Shown: piece after piece, positions 34,813-43,336 of the stretch | Layout of the letters: each line of letters opens with the position of its first letter | How positions within the stretch are numbered: the first letter of the stretch is position 1 | Assembly (NCBI RefSeq): GCF_905397435.1 | Contig: NZ_CAJPVI010000014.1 | Location: 62,001 to 126,000, forward strand | DNA length: 64,000 bases | Source of the DNA: Cupriavidus numazuensis | GTDB taxonomy: Bacteria > Pseudomonadota > Gammaproteobacteria > Burkholderiales > Burkholderiaceae | Direction: 5' to 3' | Notes under the pieces: generated by a model | Told to the model about the DNA's origin: nothing | The model's input: only the letters and a program-made list of their open reading frames with translations | Databases searched by the model: none | Position numbers and translations under genes: made by a program

Positions 34813-35025
34813 CGCTTCGGCGTTTCAGCTCCGAGCGGCGGCCAGACGCTTCAGAAAGGGGGGGAACGGAACTGCAAATCCAATTGCCGGCTGCGCATGA
34901 GCGAACCGGCGGCGCGGCTCCTGTATAGCGGCTTCACAGCCCGCAATGCCTGCCCGGCGATGATTCCATTTGCATGCGCTGATGCCTCTGATTCCCTGCG
35001 GACTCGTCTCGGAAAGGCCTTCTTG

Positions 35026-35086
35026 ATTCAGTGTACGGAAAGACCTTCGCCGAGGCGTTGAGCGTATCGGCGCCCATTCCTATGAT
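35026..35086 (+). promoter_or_regulatory. predicted IclR-type operator and sigma-70 promoter of the Bug-amidohydrolase unit
   Basis: ATTCAGTGTACGGAA (35026-35040) is followed after 17 bases by TTGAGC (35058-35063) and, with an ideal 17-base spacer, TATGAT (35081-35086). This is the strongest core promoter of the set. The first half of the 364-base gap (34813-35025) shows nothing recognisable. Confidence 0.65.
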
Positions 35087-35176
35087 CGCAACGCAATGTT
35101 GGAGCGTGTGTATTCATCCCGGCGGCTAGGAGACAACCGATGCCGATCCAAAAAAACGAACGCGGGGAGTGGAACC

Positions 35177-36139
35177 ATGAAACGACGTACGTTCGCGGCG
35201 GGCGCCGCGGCGCTTTTGCTGTCGCCTATGGCGCGCGCAACCTCGTCCCCGGACGCGGCCGTCCGGCTGATCGTCATGAACGCGCCGGGGACCGGCACCG
35301 ACACGCTGGCGCGCCAGCTTGCCACCAGTATGGGAAGACAGTGGCAGGTTCCAGTCCTCGTCGAGAACAAGGTCGGCGCAGGCGGAACCATCGGCACCGA
35401 TTTCGTGGCCAAGTCTCCACCAGATGGCAAGACGGTACTGATTACGAACGCCTCGCACTACGCCTTCCCCTGGCTGTACGACAAGCTGCCTTACGACGCC
35501 TTCACGGATTTCTCGGCAGTTGCGTGCGTCGCCACTTCCACGCTGCTCCTGATGGTCCGGGCAGATTCCCCATTCAGATCCGTGCACGACATCATTGCCG
35601 AGGCGAAGAAGCGGCCAGGAAAGCTGTCTTTCTCGTCTGGCGGCTCCGGGACACCCTCCCACCTTGCCGGCGCATTGCTATGTTCGATGGCGGGGATCGA
35701 CATTGCCCACACCCCATACAAGATGGCCTCGCAGAGCCTGGTCGATCTGGCGAGCGGCCAGCTTGACATGGGCATCCTCGGCATCTCGCCATCGCTGCCG
35801 CTCCTGAAGGCAGGGAAGCTGCGCGTGGTGGCGATAACCAGCGCGAAGCGCACGGCATTGCTGCCAGCAGTGCCGACCATCGCGGAAGCGGGACTGCGCG
35901 GCTATGACGTGGCGTCACCCATCTTTGCCCTGGTGCGCGCAGGCACGCCAGCCCAGACAGTAAGCACGCTGGCCAGCGGGGTCATGCGGGCTGCCGCAAG
36001 CGCTGAATTCAAGGCGCTTTGCGCGGGGCAAGGACTGGACGCCGAGATCGAAGGAACTGCTGCGCTGGAGGCCGCGATGCCGAGGGAGTTCGCCAAATGG
36101 AAGCACCTGGTCGCAGTGGCCGGCGCGAAAGCCGACTGA
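35177..36139 (+). CDS. tripartite tricarboxylate transporter substrate-binding protein (Bug/TctC family)
   Basis: A 320-residue periplasmic protein. The signal region MKRRTFAAGAAALLLSPMARA has a twin-Arg-like start and an A-R-A cleavage site; the mature chain shows the Bug pattern (VRLIVMNAPGTGTDTLARQL, then V-L-V-E-N-K-V-G-A-G-G-T-I-G-T). The usual GGG of the first motif reads GTG-T. The ATG at 35177 has GGGGAG upstream. It sits 13 bases before the amidohydrolase gene, so it probably captures that enzyme's substrate or a related acid. Confidence 0.9.
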   Translation: MKRRTFAAGAAALLLSPMARATSSPDAAVRLIVMNAPGTGTDTLARQLATSMGRQWQVPVLVENKVGAGGTIGTDFVAKSPPDGKTVLITNASHYAFPWLYDKLPYDAFTDFSAVACVATSTLLLMVRADSPFRSVHDIIAEAKKRPGKLSFSSGGSGTPSHLAGALLCSMAGIDIAHTPYKMASQSLVDLASGQLDMGILGISPSLPLLKAGKLRVVAITSAKRTALLPAVPTIAEAGLRGYDVASPIFALVRAGTPAQTVSTLASGVMRAAASAEFKALCAGQGLDAEIEGTAALEAAMPREFAKWKHLVAVAGAKAD

Positions 36140-36152
36140 CAAGGAGAATCAC

Positions 36153-37880
36153 ATGACAACAGCCTATGACGTAGTCATTCGTGGCGGCAAAGTGGTTGAC
36201 GGATCCGGCGAACCGGCCCGCATTGCAGATGTGGCGGTACTGGACGGCAAGATCGAGCGTATTGGGGAAGTGAAAGGAAAGGGGCGCGAAGAGATCGATG
36301 CTGCGGGCCAGATTGTCACGCCCGGATTCATCGATATCCACACGCATTACGATGGCCAGGTGACCTGGGAGAACCGCCTGATTCCGTCGTCCAACCACGG
36401 CGTGACCACGGTGGTGATGGGCAACTGCGGTGTAGGTTTTGCGCCATGCAAGGCCGAGGACCGCGAGACGCTGGTGCGCGTCATGGAGGGTGTGGAGGAT
36501 ATTCCCGAGATCGTCATGAGCGCTGGTATCCCATGGAACTGGGAGACCTTTCCGGAATACCTGGATGCGCTGCAGGCGGGACAGTACGACATCGATTTCG
36601 CAGCCCAGGTTCCGCATTCCGCGGTTCGCGTCTATGTGATGGGTGAGCGGGGAGAGCGGCGAGAGGTGGCCACCGCGGATGAGCTGCACCAGATGACGTC
36701 CATCGTGCGCGATGCCGTGCGGGCTGGGGCGGTCGGCGTCAGCAGCTCGCAGCATCTGGGCCATCGCACAGTCGAGGGCGAACTGGCTCCAAGCATCGGC
36801 GCTGCCCATGACGAAGTCCTGGCCCTGGCCCGCGGCTTGCGTGAAGCCGGCGGTGGAGTGTTCCAGATCATCACGGACGGCTTCTACGGCGGCTCGGATG
36901 CGGCAACCCAGATGCAGTTGCTGCGCGGCATTGCGGATACTTCAGGGCGGCCGGTCAGCTACTCGCTGGTGCAGAAGGCCCCCTACATCGACCTGCACGA
37001 GAGCCTGCTGGAACTGACCCGGCAGGCGCAGTCCGAAGGCTACCCCATCAAGGCACAAGTGTTTCCTCGCCCGGTCGGTCTGCTGTTTGGCCTGAGCCTT
37101 TCACTCCATCCGTTCCGGTTCCACCCCAGCTACCTGGAAGTTCACGACCGGCCCTTGCCCGAGCGGGTAGCCGCCCTGCGCGATCCGAGGCGGCGCGCGG
37201 CCATCCTGTCCGAGCAGCCTGTCCATACCAATCCGATCTATATCCTGCTGGTTTCCCAGTACGAAAACGCTTTCCTGTTGGGAGATCCGCCGAACTACGA
37301 GCCGCGTCCCGAAGCCTTCCTGGCAACCCAGGCCAGACAGCGCGGTATCACGCTCGCCGAGAGGGCATACGACCTGCTGATCGAGAACGGCGGCCACAAC
37401 GTACTGCTCAATCCGGCGTCAAACTTTGCCGAAGGGAACCTGAAAGCCGTGCACAGGATGCTGGTCGATGACCACACCCTGGTGGCACTCGGAGATGGCG
37501 GGGCTCACTACGGGATGATCTGCGATTCGAGCTATCCCACCACGATGCTGTCGTACTGGACCCGCGATCGGAAAGAAGACCGCGTGCCGCTCGAATGGGC
37601 AGTCCATCGCCTGTCGCGCAACAACGCGCTGGCGCTGGGGATGACCGACCGCGGCCTGCTTGCCGAGGGGCTCAAGGCCGATATCAACGTCATCGACTAC
37701 GACCGCCTGAGGCTGCACCCGCCAAAGCCCGTGTTCAATCTGCCGGGTGGCGCGCGGCGGCTGGAGCAGACCGCGGACGGCTACACCGCAACACTGGTCA
37801 GCGGACAGGTGACTTACCGCAACGGAGTGCCTACCGGCGCCCTGCCCGGCAGGCTGGTTCGGGGCAGGCCTACTGCCTGA
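36153..37880 (+). CDS. amidohydrolase, N-acyl-D-amino-acid deacylase (Amidohydro_3) type
   Basis: A 575-residue metal-dependent hydrolase. N-terminal beta-sandwich (YDVVIRGGKVVDGSG), the HxH metal motif in D-I-H-T-H-Y-D (His63, His65), M-G-N-C-G-V-G, the catalytic-Asp strand A-L-G-D-G-G-A-H and the C-terminal G-L-K-A-D-I-N-V-I-D all match D-aminoacylase/dihydroorotase-like Amidohydro_3 enzymes. AAGGAG lies upstream. These cleave N-acyl-D-amino acids or related amides or cyclic amides. In this cluster it is likely to open an amide-type substrate; the exact bond is unknown. Confidence 0.9.
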   Translation: MTTAYDVVIRGGKVVDGSGEPARIADVAVLDGKIERIGEVKGKGREEIDAAGQIVTPGFIDIHTHYDGQVTWENRLIPSSNHGVTTVVMGNCGVGFAPCKAEDRETLVRVMEGVEDIPEIVMSAGIPWNWETFPEYLDALQAGQYDIDFAAQVPHSAVRVYVMGERGERREVATADELHQMTSIVRDAVRAGAVGVSSSQHLGHRTVEGELAPSIGAAHDEVLALARGLREAGGGVFQIITDGFYGGSDAATQMQLLRGIADTSGRPVSYSLVQKAPYIDLHESLLELTRQAQSEGYPIKAQVFPRPVGLLFGLSLSLHPFRFHPSYLEVHDRPLPERVAALRDPRRRAAILSEQPVHTNPIYILLVSQYENAFLLGDPPNYEPRPEAFLATQARQRGITLAERAYDLLIENGGHNVLLNPASNFAEGNLKAVHRMLVDDHTLVALGDGGAHYGMICDSSYPTTMLSYWTRDRKEDRVPLEWAVHRLSRNNALALGMTDRGLLAEGLKADINVIDYDRLRLHPPKPVFNLPGGARRLEQTADGYTATLVSGQVTYRNGVPTGALPGRLVRGRPTA

Positions 37881-37896
37881 GCAAAAGGGCGATTCT

Positions 37897-37963
37897 TATC
37901 GAAAGAAGGTCGCGATCATCACAGGCGCCGGCAAGGTGCGAGGGCAGTGTCGGCATCGGCCGG
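37897..37963 (+). pseudogene. possible SDR gene remnant
   Basis: Directly after the amidohydrolase stop, one frame reads Y-R-K-K-V-A-I-I-T-G-A-G-K-V-R-G (37897-37944) and the +1 frame continues V-G-I-G-R (37949-37963). Joined, this is the N-terminal strand and glycine-rich cofactor loop of a short-chain dehydrogenase, without start codon, with a frameshift and with nothing of the rest of the gene before the LysR gene end. It may be the stub of a deleted SDR gene; chance similarity over so short a stretch cannot be excluded. Confidence 0.35.
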
Positions 37964-38040
37964 CATCCGTCAGTTGCGCCCCATACGGCGTCCCGTACAT
38001 CGAAAGGGATGGCTCCAACCTGCTCCGGCGCGGGTGTCGC

Positions 38041-38934
38041 CTACGGTTTCCGGTACCGCAGCGCCTCCACCAGCAGCGAGAATGCCGACGAGGCATGGCG
38101 TCGGTCGGCGTAATACAGATGGTAGCCCTCGAATGTCTTGCGCCAGTCGCCCATGACCTCGACGAGATGTCCCGATGCGATTTGTGTGCTGACGTATGGC
38201 TGAGGCAGGAAGGCCAGCCCGAGACCGGCCACCGCGGCGTCGCGTATCGGCGCGATGCTGTTGAACACCATTGGCCCGCTGACCTTGACACGGTGCTCCT
38301 TGCCAGCCTTCAGGAACGTCCAGGGGAACTCCCCGTAAGTGGGCAGCCTCAGGTTGAGGCAGGCGTGCGCGAGCAGCTCGGGCGGCCGCTTCGGTGCTGC
38401 GCGCCTGGCGAAATAGGATGGCGCACCGACCACGGCCATGGGAACGTCCGGGCCGATGCGCACCGCGATCATGTCTTTTTCCACCAGGCGGCCGCGCCGT
38501 ACGCCGGCGTCAAAGCGGCCGCTGACGATGTCCGTCAGGCCATAGTCCGTGGTGATCTCGACCCGGATATCGGGATAGTCCGGCAGGAAACGCGCGATGG
38601 CCGGTTGCAGCACACTCTGTACCGCATATTCGTCGGCCGTCAGCCGGATGGTTCCCGCGGGCTTCCCGGCCAGTTCGCCCATCTCCGCGAGGCCGGCATC
38701 GATCTCGCCCATCGCGGGACCGATCCGGTTCAGCAACCGTTCACCGGCTTCGGTCAGCGAAACACTGCGTGTCGTGCGCGAGAAGAGCCGCAGGCCCAGG
38801 CGCGCCTCCAGCCCGCGGATGGTCTGGCTGAGCGCCGACTGTGACACACCCAGCCGGGCCGCTGCCCGGGTGAAGCTGGAGACCTCGGCGACCATCAGGA
38901 AGGCGGACAGGTCCTTGAGGTTGCTGCTGTTCAT
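38041..38934 (-). CDS. LysR-family transcriptional regulator
   Basis: A 297-residue LysR regulator. The winged HTH (FTRAAARLGVSQSALSQTIRGLEARLG, about 19-45) and the R-T-T-R-S-V-S-L-T-E-A-G-E linker are canonical, followed by the periplasmic-binding-like effector domain. The ATG at 38934 is set by AAGGAGGG nine bases upstream. It is divergent, with 108 bases between, from the hydrolase and molybdenum hydroxylase genes, which it presumably controls. The closest general type is the CrgA/YafC-like group of oxidoreductase regulators. Confidence 0.92.
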   Translation of the reverse strand: MNSSNLKDLSAFLMVAEVSSFTRAAARLGVSQSALSQTIRGLEARLGLRLFSRTTRSVSLTEAGERLLNRIGPAMGEIDAGLAEMGELAGKPAGTIRLTADEYAVQSVLQPAIARFLPDYPDIRVEITTDYGLTDIVSGRFDAGVRRGRLVEKDMIAVRIGPDVPMAVVGAPSYFARRAAPKRPPELLAHACLNLRLPTYGEFPWTFLKAGKEHRVKVSGPMVFNSIAPIRDAAVAGLGLAFLPQPYVSTQIASGHLVEVMGDWRKTFEGYHLYYADRRHASSAFSLLVEALRYRKP

Positions 38935-39042
38935 TAAGAAGCCCTCCTTATAGCGGTAAGCGGATTCTGCTGGATTATCACTGGGCATTCCACCCTCTAC
39001 CATGCTTCGCATGCCCTCATCTCATGCCTCTGGAGCGATGCC

Positions 39043-39966
39043 ATGCCGAAAGCAGTGAAATTCAGCAACAAGTACTGGGCCGTCGCGGCCGACCTGTACC
39101 ACCCCGCCGGTTTCGACGCAAAGAAGCAATACCCTGCGATCCTGTGCGCCCACCCGATCAGTAGTTGCAAGGAGCAGACCGCTGCGATCTACGCCGAACA
39201 GCTGGCCGCCCTGGGTTACGTTGTGCTGGCGTTCGACGCCTCGCATCAGGGCGCGAGTGGCGGCGAGCCGCGCTACCTCGAAGACCCGGCCACCCGCGTC
39301 GAGGATTTCCGCTGCGCGGTGGACTACCTGGTGACGCTGGACTATGTGGATGAAGCGCGCATCGGCGTGCTGGGGATCTGCGGCGGCGGTGGCTACGCCG
39401 TCAGTGCCGCGATGACCGAGCGCCGGATCAAGGCGGTGGGCACGGTGGTGGCGGCCAACTACGGCCGCATCATGCGCGAAGGCGACTTGTCCCCGGATGC
39501 GGCGCTGAAGACGCTGGAAGCGATTGGCAAGCAGCGCACCGCCGAGGCCCGCGGCGCCGAGCCGGCGATCGTCAACTATATCCCCGCCTCGGTGGCGGAA
39601 AGGGAGAAGGCCGGAATCACCGATATCGATATCGTGGAGGCCGTCGAGTACTACACCACGCCGCGCGGACAACAGCCCGGCTCTCCCAACCAGCTGCGCT
39701 TCTCCGGGCTGCAGGCGGCATTGGGTTTCGATGCCTTCCACCTGGCCGAACACCTGCTGACCCAGCCGCTGCAGATTGTGGTCGGCAACAAGCCCGGCGC
39801 GTTCGGCTCGCTCCGTGACGGCTACGAGCTGTTCCATCGCGCACGTTCCGAGCGGAAGAACCTGTTCGTGGTGGAAGGGGCCAGCCACTATGACCTGTAC
39901 GACAAGCCGGGTTACGTTGAACAAGCCATGGCAAAGCTCGGACCGTTCTACAAGGAAAACCTTTGA
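39043..39966 (+). CDS. alpha/beta hydrolase, dienelactone-hydrolase-like with Cys nucleophile
   Basis: A 307-residue alpha/beta hydrolase (DUF1100/YcjY-like). The strand-beta5 elbow reads G-I-C-G-G-G, giving a Cys rather than Ser nucleophile as in dienelactone hydrolases; His in G-A-S-H-Y-D-L-Y completes the site. There is no signal peptide. CTGGAGCG precedes the ATG. It is the first gene after the divergent LysR gene and probably belongs to the same unit as the molybdenum hydroxylase 146 bases downstream. Confidence 0.85.
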   Translation: MPKAVKFSNKYWAVAADLYHPAGFDAKKQYPAILCAHPISSCKEQTAAIYAEQLAALGYVVLAFDASHQGASGGEPRYLEDPATRVEDFRCAVDYLVTLDYVDEARIGVLGICGGGGYAVSAAMTERRIKAVGTVVAANYGRIMREGDLSPDAALKTLEAIGKQRTAEARGAEPAIVNYIPASVAEREKAGITDIDIVEAVEYYTTPRGQQPGSPNQLRFSGLQAALGFDAFHLAEHLLTQPLQIVVGNKPGAFGSLRDGYELFHRARSERKNLFVVEGASHYDLYDKPGYVEQAMAKLGPFYKENL

Positions 39967-40068
39967 TGCGCCAGCTAGATGCGGCGGGAGCTTCTGGCCG
40001 GTTGCATTGAGGTGCACCGGTGCGCGCCCCCTGGCATCAGCTGGCCCAGTCGCAAGGAGAAAGCGAAC

Positions 40069-40116
40069 ATGCGTGATGGGATCGGTCGGCTTCGCATAAC
40101 GGAAATTCAAAGATGA
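40069..40116 (+). CDS. possible 15-residue leader peptide
   Basis: A strong AAGGAGA ribosome site seven bases before an ATG opens a 15-codon frame ([15 protein letters not shown]) whose TGA overlaps the ATG of the 2Fe-2S subunit gene by two bases. The downstream gene has only a weak site of its own (GGAAATTCAAAG), so translational coupling through this mini-frame is plausible. No homology can be judged at this length. Confidence 0.35.
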   Translation: MRDGIGRLRITEIQR

Positions 40117-40571
40117 GCAAATTCACCATCAACGGCAAGACGACCGTGGTTGACGTCGATGCCGATACCCCGCTTCTGTGGGTGCTGCGCGACACGCTGA
40201 AGATGACTGGCACCAAGTTCGGCTGCGGGATGGCGCTGTGCGGGGCATGCACGGTTCACCTCGACAACCAGCCGATCCGCGCCTGCGTGACGCCGGTGTC
40301 GGCGGTGGAAGGCAAGGCGATCACCACCATCGAAGGTGCCGACGCCTCGCACGTGGGCAAGGCGGTGCAGGCAGCGTGGCAGAAACTGGACGTGGTGCAG
40401 TGCGGCTACTGCCAGTCCGGGCAGATCATGAGCGCGGTGGCGCTGCTGGAAAGCAACAAGGCACCGTCCGATGCCGAGATCGACGACGCCATGCAGGGCA
40501 ACGTGTGCCGCTGTGCGACGTATGTGCGGATCCGGGCGGCCATCCACGAGGCGGCTAGAACCTTGGCCTGA
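40113..40571 (+). CDS. 2Fe-2S subunit of a molybdenum hydroxylase (IorA-like)
   Basis: A 152-residue protein with both iron-sulfur domains of xanthine-oxidase-family small subunits: a plant-ferredoxin-type cluster (Cys38, Cys43, Cys46, Cys58) and the helical domain cluster (Cys97, Cys100, Cys132, Cys134). It passes electrons from the Moco subunit. Together with the 740-residue partner and a cytochrome c, and without a separate FAD subunit, it matches the isoquinoline 1-oxidoreductase / membrane-linked aldehyde dehydrogenase type rather than classical xanthine dehydrogenase. Confidence 0.93.
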   Translation: MSKFTINGKTTVVDVDADTPLLWVLRDTLKMTGTKFGCGMALCGACTVHLDNQPIRACVTPVSAVEGKAITTIEGADASHVGKAVQAAWQKLDVVQCGYCQSGQIMSAVALLESNKAPSDAEIDDAMQGNVCRCATYVRIRAAIHEAARTLA

Positions 40572-40594
40572 ACGCGGACCTGAAAGAACTGATC

Positions 40595-42817
40595 ATGGAT
40601 ACGATTCGCATTGAGAACGAAGGCCGACGCCGCTTCCTGGCAGGCTTTGCCGGACTGTCGCTGGCGCTGTACCTGCCGCGGTCCGATGCCGCGGCAACCG
40701 CGACCCAAGCCGGCGGCCAGGGTGCGGGCACTACCGGCGCCACCACCGCAGAATTTGCGCCCGGCGCTTTCCTGCGGGTGGGGCAGGACGGCATGGTGAC
40801 GGTGATCTCCAAGCATCTGGAAATGGGGCAGGGCGCCTACACCGGCCTGGCCACGCTGGTTGCCGAAGAACTTGGCGTGGCGTTGTCGAGCGTCCGCGTC
40901 GAAAGCGCCCCGGCCGATGCCAGCCGATACAAGAACGTGTTCTGGGGCGTGCAGGGAACGGGCGGCAGCAGCAGCATCGCGAACTCCTGGGACCAGCTGC
41001 GCCAGGCCGGCGCCGTGGCCCGCACCATGTTCGTGAACGCCGCAGCGCAGCGCTGGAGCGTCGCGCCTGCGGAGGTGACCATCTCCGAGGGCGTGGTCAG
41101 CCACCAGCCTTCCGGCCGCAAGGCGACGCTCGGCGCGCTTGCCGAGGCGGCCGGCCGCCAGGATGTGCCGAAGGACGCCAGACCCAAGGATGCCAGGGAC
41201 TACGTACTGATCGGCCACAACTACGGCCGGCGTACCGACAGCATCGACAAGACCACGGGCAAGGCGGTCTTCACCCAGGACATTCATCTTCCCGGGATGC
41301 TGACGGCGATGGTCGCGCATCCGCCGCGCTTCGGTGCCAGGGTCAAGTCGTTTGACGCCACCAAGGCCAGGGCGGTCAAGGGCGTGGTCGAGGTGGTGCA
41401 GATCCCGTCTGGAGTTGCCGTGGTAGCCAGGGACACCTGGAGCGCCAAGAGGGGGCGTGAAGCGCTGACGGTGGAATGGGACGAGGGAGCCGCCTACAAG
41501 CAAGGCACCGCGCAACTGTCGGCAGCGTACCGCGAGATGGCCAAATCCGCCGGCGCCGTGGCGCTGCGCGAGGGCGACGCGGCGCATGCCATCGCTGGCG
41601 CGGCCAAGACGCTGGATGTGTCCTACGATTTCCCGTACCTGGCGCATGCAGCGATGGAGCCGCTGAACTGCGTGATCCAGTTCACACGCGAAGGTTGCGA
41701 GGCGTGGTTCGGCGCGCAGATGCAGACCCAGGACCAGATCTATCTGGCGAGGATCTTCGGCATCCCGGTGGACCGCGTGCGGATTCATACGCTGTACGCC
41801 GGGGGCAGCTTCGGGCGCCGTGCCGCCAAGCATTCGGACTATGTCGTGGAAGCGGCCCACATTGTCAAGGCGATCGGCAAGCCGGTCCCGGTCAAGCTGG
41901 TCTGGACGCGCGAGGATGACATGCGCGCCGGCTACTATCGGCCGATGTTCCATCATCGGCTGCGTGCAGGGCTGGATGCACAGGGAAAGCTGGTGGGATG
42001 GCATCACCGCCTCGTCGGCCAGTCGTTGCTGGCCGATGCAAATCCGCCGCTAAGCGGCGGCGTCAAGAACGGGATCGACCGGACCTCGCTGGAAGGGGCC
42101 ACCAATCTGCCCTATGGCATTCCCAACCTCACGGTTGACCTGCACACGCCTGGCGATGTCGGCGTGCCGGTGCAGTGGTTGCGCTCGGTCGGCTCCACGC
42201 ACACTGCCTACTCGACCGAGTGCTTTATCGACGAACTTGCGGCGATGGCGGGCAAGGATCCGGTGATATGGCGGCTGGCCATGCTCGGCAAGCATCCGCG
42301 GCACGCCGGCGTGCTCAGGCTTGCCGCCGACAAGGCTGGTTGGGGGCAACCCCTGGCGCCGGCGAAAGCCGGAGAGCGCCGCGGCCGCGGAGTAGCCGTG
42401 CACGAGTCGTTCAACACCTTCGTCGCGCAGGTGGCGGAAGTCACCGTGAAGCCGGATGGCGGCTATCGGGTGGACCGCGTCGTTTGCGCGGTGGATTGTG
42501 GCATCGTCGTCAATCCCGACGTGGTGCGCGCGCAGATCGAAGGCGGGATCGGCTATGCACTCTCATTGGCCATGCACGGCGCCATCACCCTGACCGAAGG
42601 GCGCGTGGACCAGTCGAACTTTCATGACTACCAGCCGTTGCGCATCCACGAGATGCCGAAAGTCGAGGTCCACATCGTTCCCTCCACGCAAAACCCGACG
42701 GGAATCGGGGAGCCTGGTGTACCGCCGCTTGCCCCGGCAGTGGCCAATGCACTCGCTGCCGCCACCGGTAAGCGGATCAGGAAGCTGCCGCTTGACGCTC
42801 AAGCGCTGAAGGCGTGA
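40595..42817 (+). CDS. molybdopterin-binding subunit of a xanthine dehydrogenase-family enzyme (IorB-like)
   Basis: A 740-residue single-chain Moco subunit. The N-terminus [18 protein letters not shown] is a Tat-like signal, so the folded holoenzyme is probably exported to the periplasm with its 2Fe-2S partner. G-G-S-F-G-R-R-A and the late G-E-P-G-V-P-P region, with the catalytic Glu that attacks next to Mo, are visible. It would hydroxylate an N-heterocycle or oxidise an aldehyde using water. Start 40595 has only a weak ribosome site; it begins 23 bases after the small-subunit stop. Confidence 0.92.
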   Translation: MDTIRIENEGRRRFLAGFAGLSLALYLPRSDAAATATQAGGQGAGTTGATTAEFAPGAFLRVGQDGMVTVISKHLEMGQGAYTGLATLVAEELGVALSSVRVESAPADASRYKNVFWGVQGTGGSSSIANSWDQLRQAGAVARTMFVNAAAQRWSVAPAEVTISEGVVSHQPSGRKATLGALAEAAGRQDVPKDARPKDARDYVLIGHNYGRRTDSIDKTTGKAVFTQDIHLPGMLTAMVAHPPRFGARVKSFDATKARAVKGVVEVVQIPSGVAVVARDTWSAKRGREALTVEWDEGAAYKQGTAQLSAAYREMAKSAGAVALREGDAAHAIAGAAKTLDVSYDFPYLAHAAMEPLNCVIQFTREGCEAWFGAQMQTQDQIYLARIFGIPVDRVRIHTLYAGGSFGRRAAKHSDYVVEAAHIVKAIGKPVPVKLVWTREDDMRAGYYRPMFHHRLRAGLDAQGKLVGWHHRLVGQSLLADANPPLSGGVKNGIDRTSLEGATNLPYGIPNLTVDLHTPGDVGVPVQWLRSVGSTHTAYSTECFIDELAAMAGKDPVIWRLAMLGKHPRHAGVLRLAADKAGWGQPLAPAKAGERRGRGVAVHESFNTFVAQVAEVTVKPDGGYRVDRVVCAVDCGIVVNPDVVRAQIEGGIGYALSLAMHGAITLTEGRVDQSNFHDYQPLRIHEMPKVEVHIVPSTQNPTGIGEPGVPPLAPAVANALAAATGKRIRKLPLDAQALKA

Positions 42818-42904
42818 TGCCAAAGCCAGACCCGCAACAATGCTCAAGCCATGGACGAAAAAATGAACCAGCACAACGCTGATATGGAGAAGGATCGTGC
42901 CGCA

Positions 42905-43210
42905 ATGCTGCGGCGGATGGGCCTCATGCTGCTGCTGGCTGTGGTCGGCACCGCAGCCCAGGCCAACGAGGCGTTGGCGACGAAATCGGCCTGCATGGGC
43001 TGCCACCAGGCCGACAAGAAAGTGGTCGGGCCGTCGTGGAAGGACGTAGCGGCAAAGTACGCTGACGGCAGCAAGACGGCCGAGCAGCTTGCCAGCTCGA
43101 TCAGGCAGGGGAGTTCGGGAAAGTGGGGAGCGATGCCGATGCCGGCGCAGCCTGCCTTGTCCGACGCCGATGCACTGATCCTGTCGAAATGGATCCTGGG
43201 TCAGCGCTAG
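42905..43210 (+). CDS. periplasmic c-type cytochrome
   Basis: About 101 residues from the ATG at 42905, which gives a standard signal peptide (MLRRMGLMLLLAVVGTAAQA) behind GGAGAAGGA; an ATG at 42851 would add an unusual charged 18-residue N-tail without a ribosome site. The mature part has one haem motif C-M-G-C-H and distal Met in W-G-A-M-P-M-P-A-Q, a class I cytochrome c551/c552 fold. It follows the Moco subunit and is the likely electron acceptor, leading to the respiratory chain. Confidence 0.9.
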   Translation: MLRRMGLMLLLAVVGTAAQANEALATKSACMGCHQADKKVVGPSWKDVAAKYADGSKTAEQLASSIRQGSSGKWGAMPMPAQPALSDADALILSKWILGQR

Positions 43211-43336
43211 CAGCCGGCTGATTCGCGCTCAGGGCGGCTTGCCATGAATACTGGTGGTAGTGGGGGCGGGGGAGACGACGGCCAGGTCTTCCACGCCAGT
43301 CAGGAGCAGAGGTAACGTTTCAAGGCCGTCCTGCTG

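Noticed and set aside
40406..42007. Open frame of over 500 codons on the minus strand
   Set aside because: It is antisense to the molybdenum hydroxylase subunits, whose Cys and Moco motifs prove the plus-strand reading.
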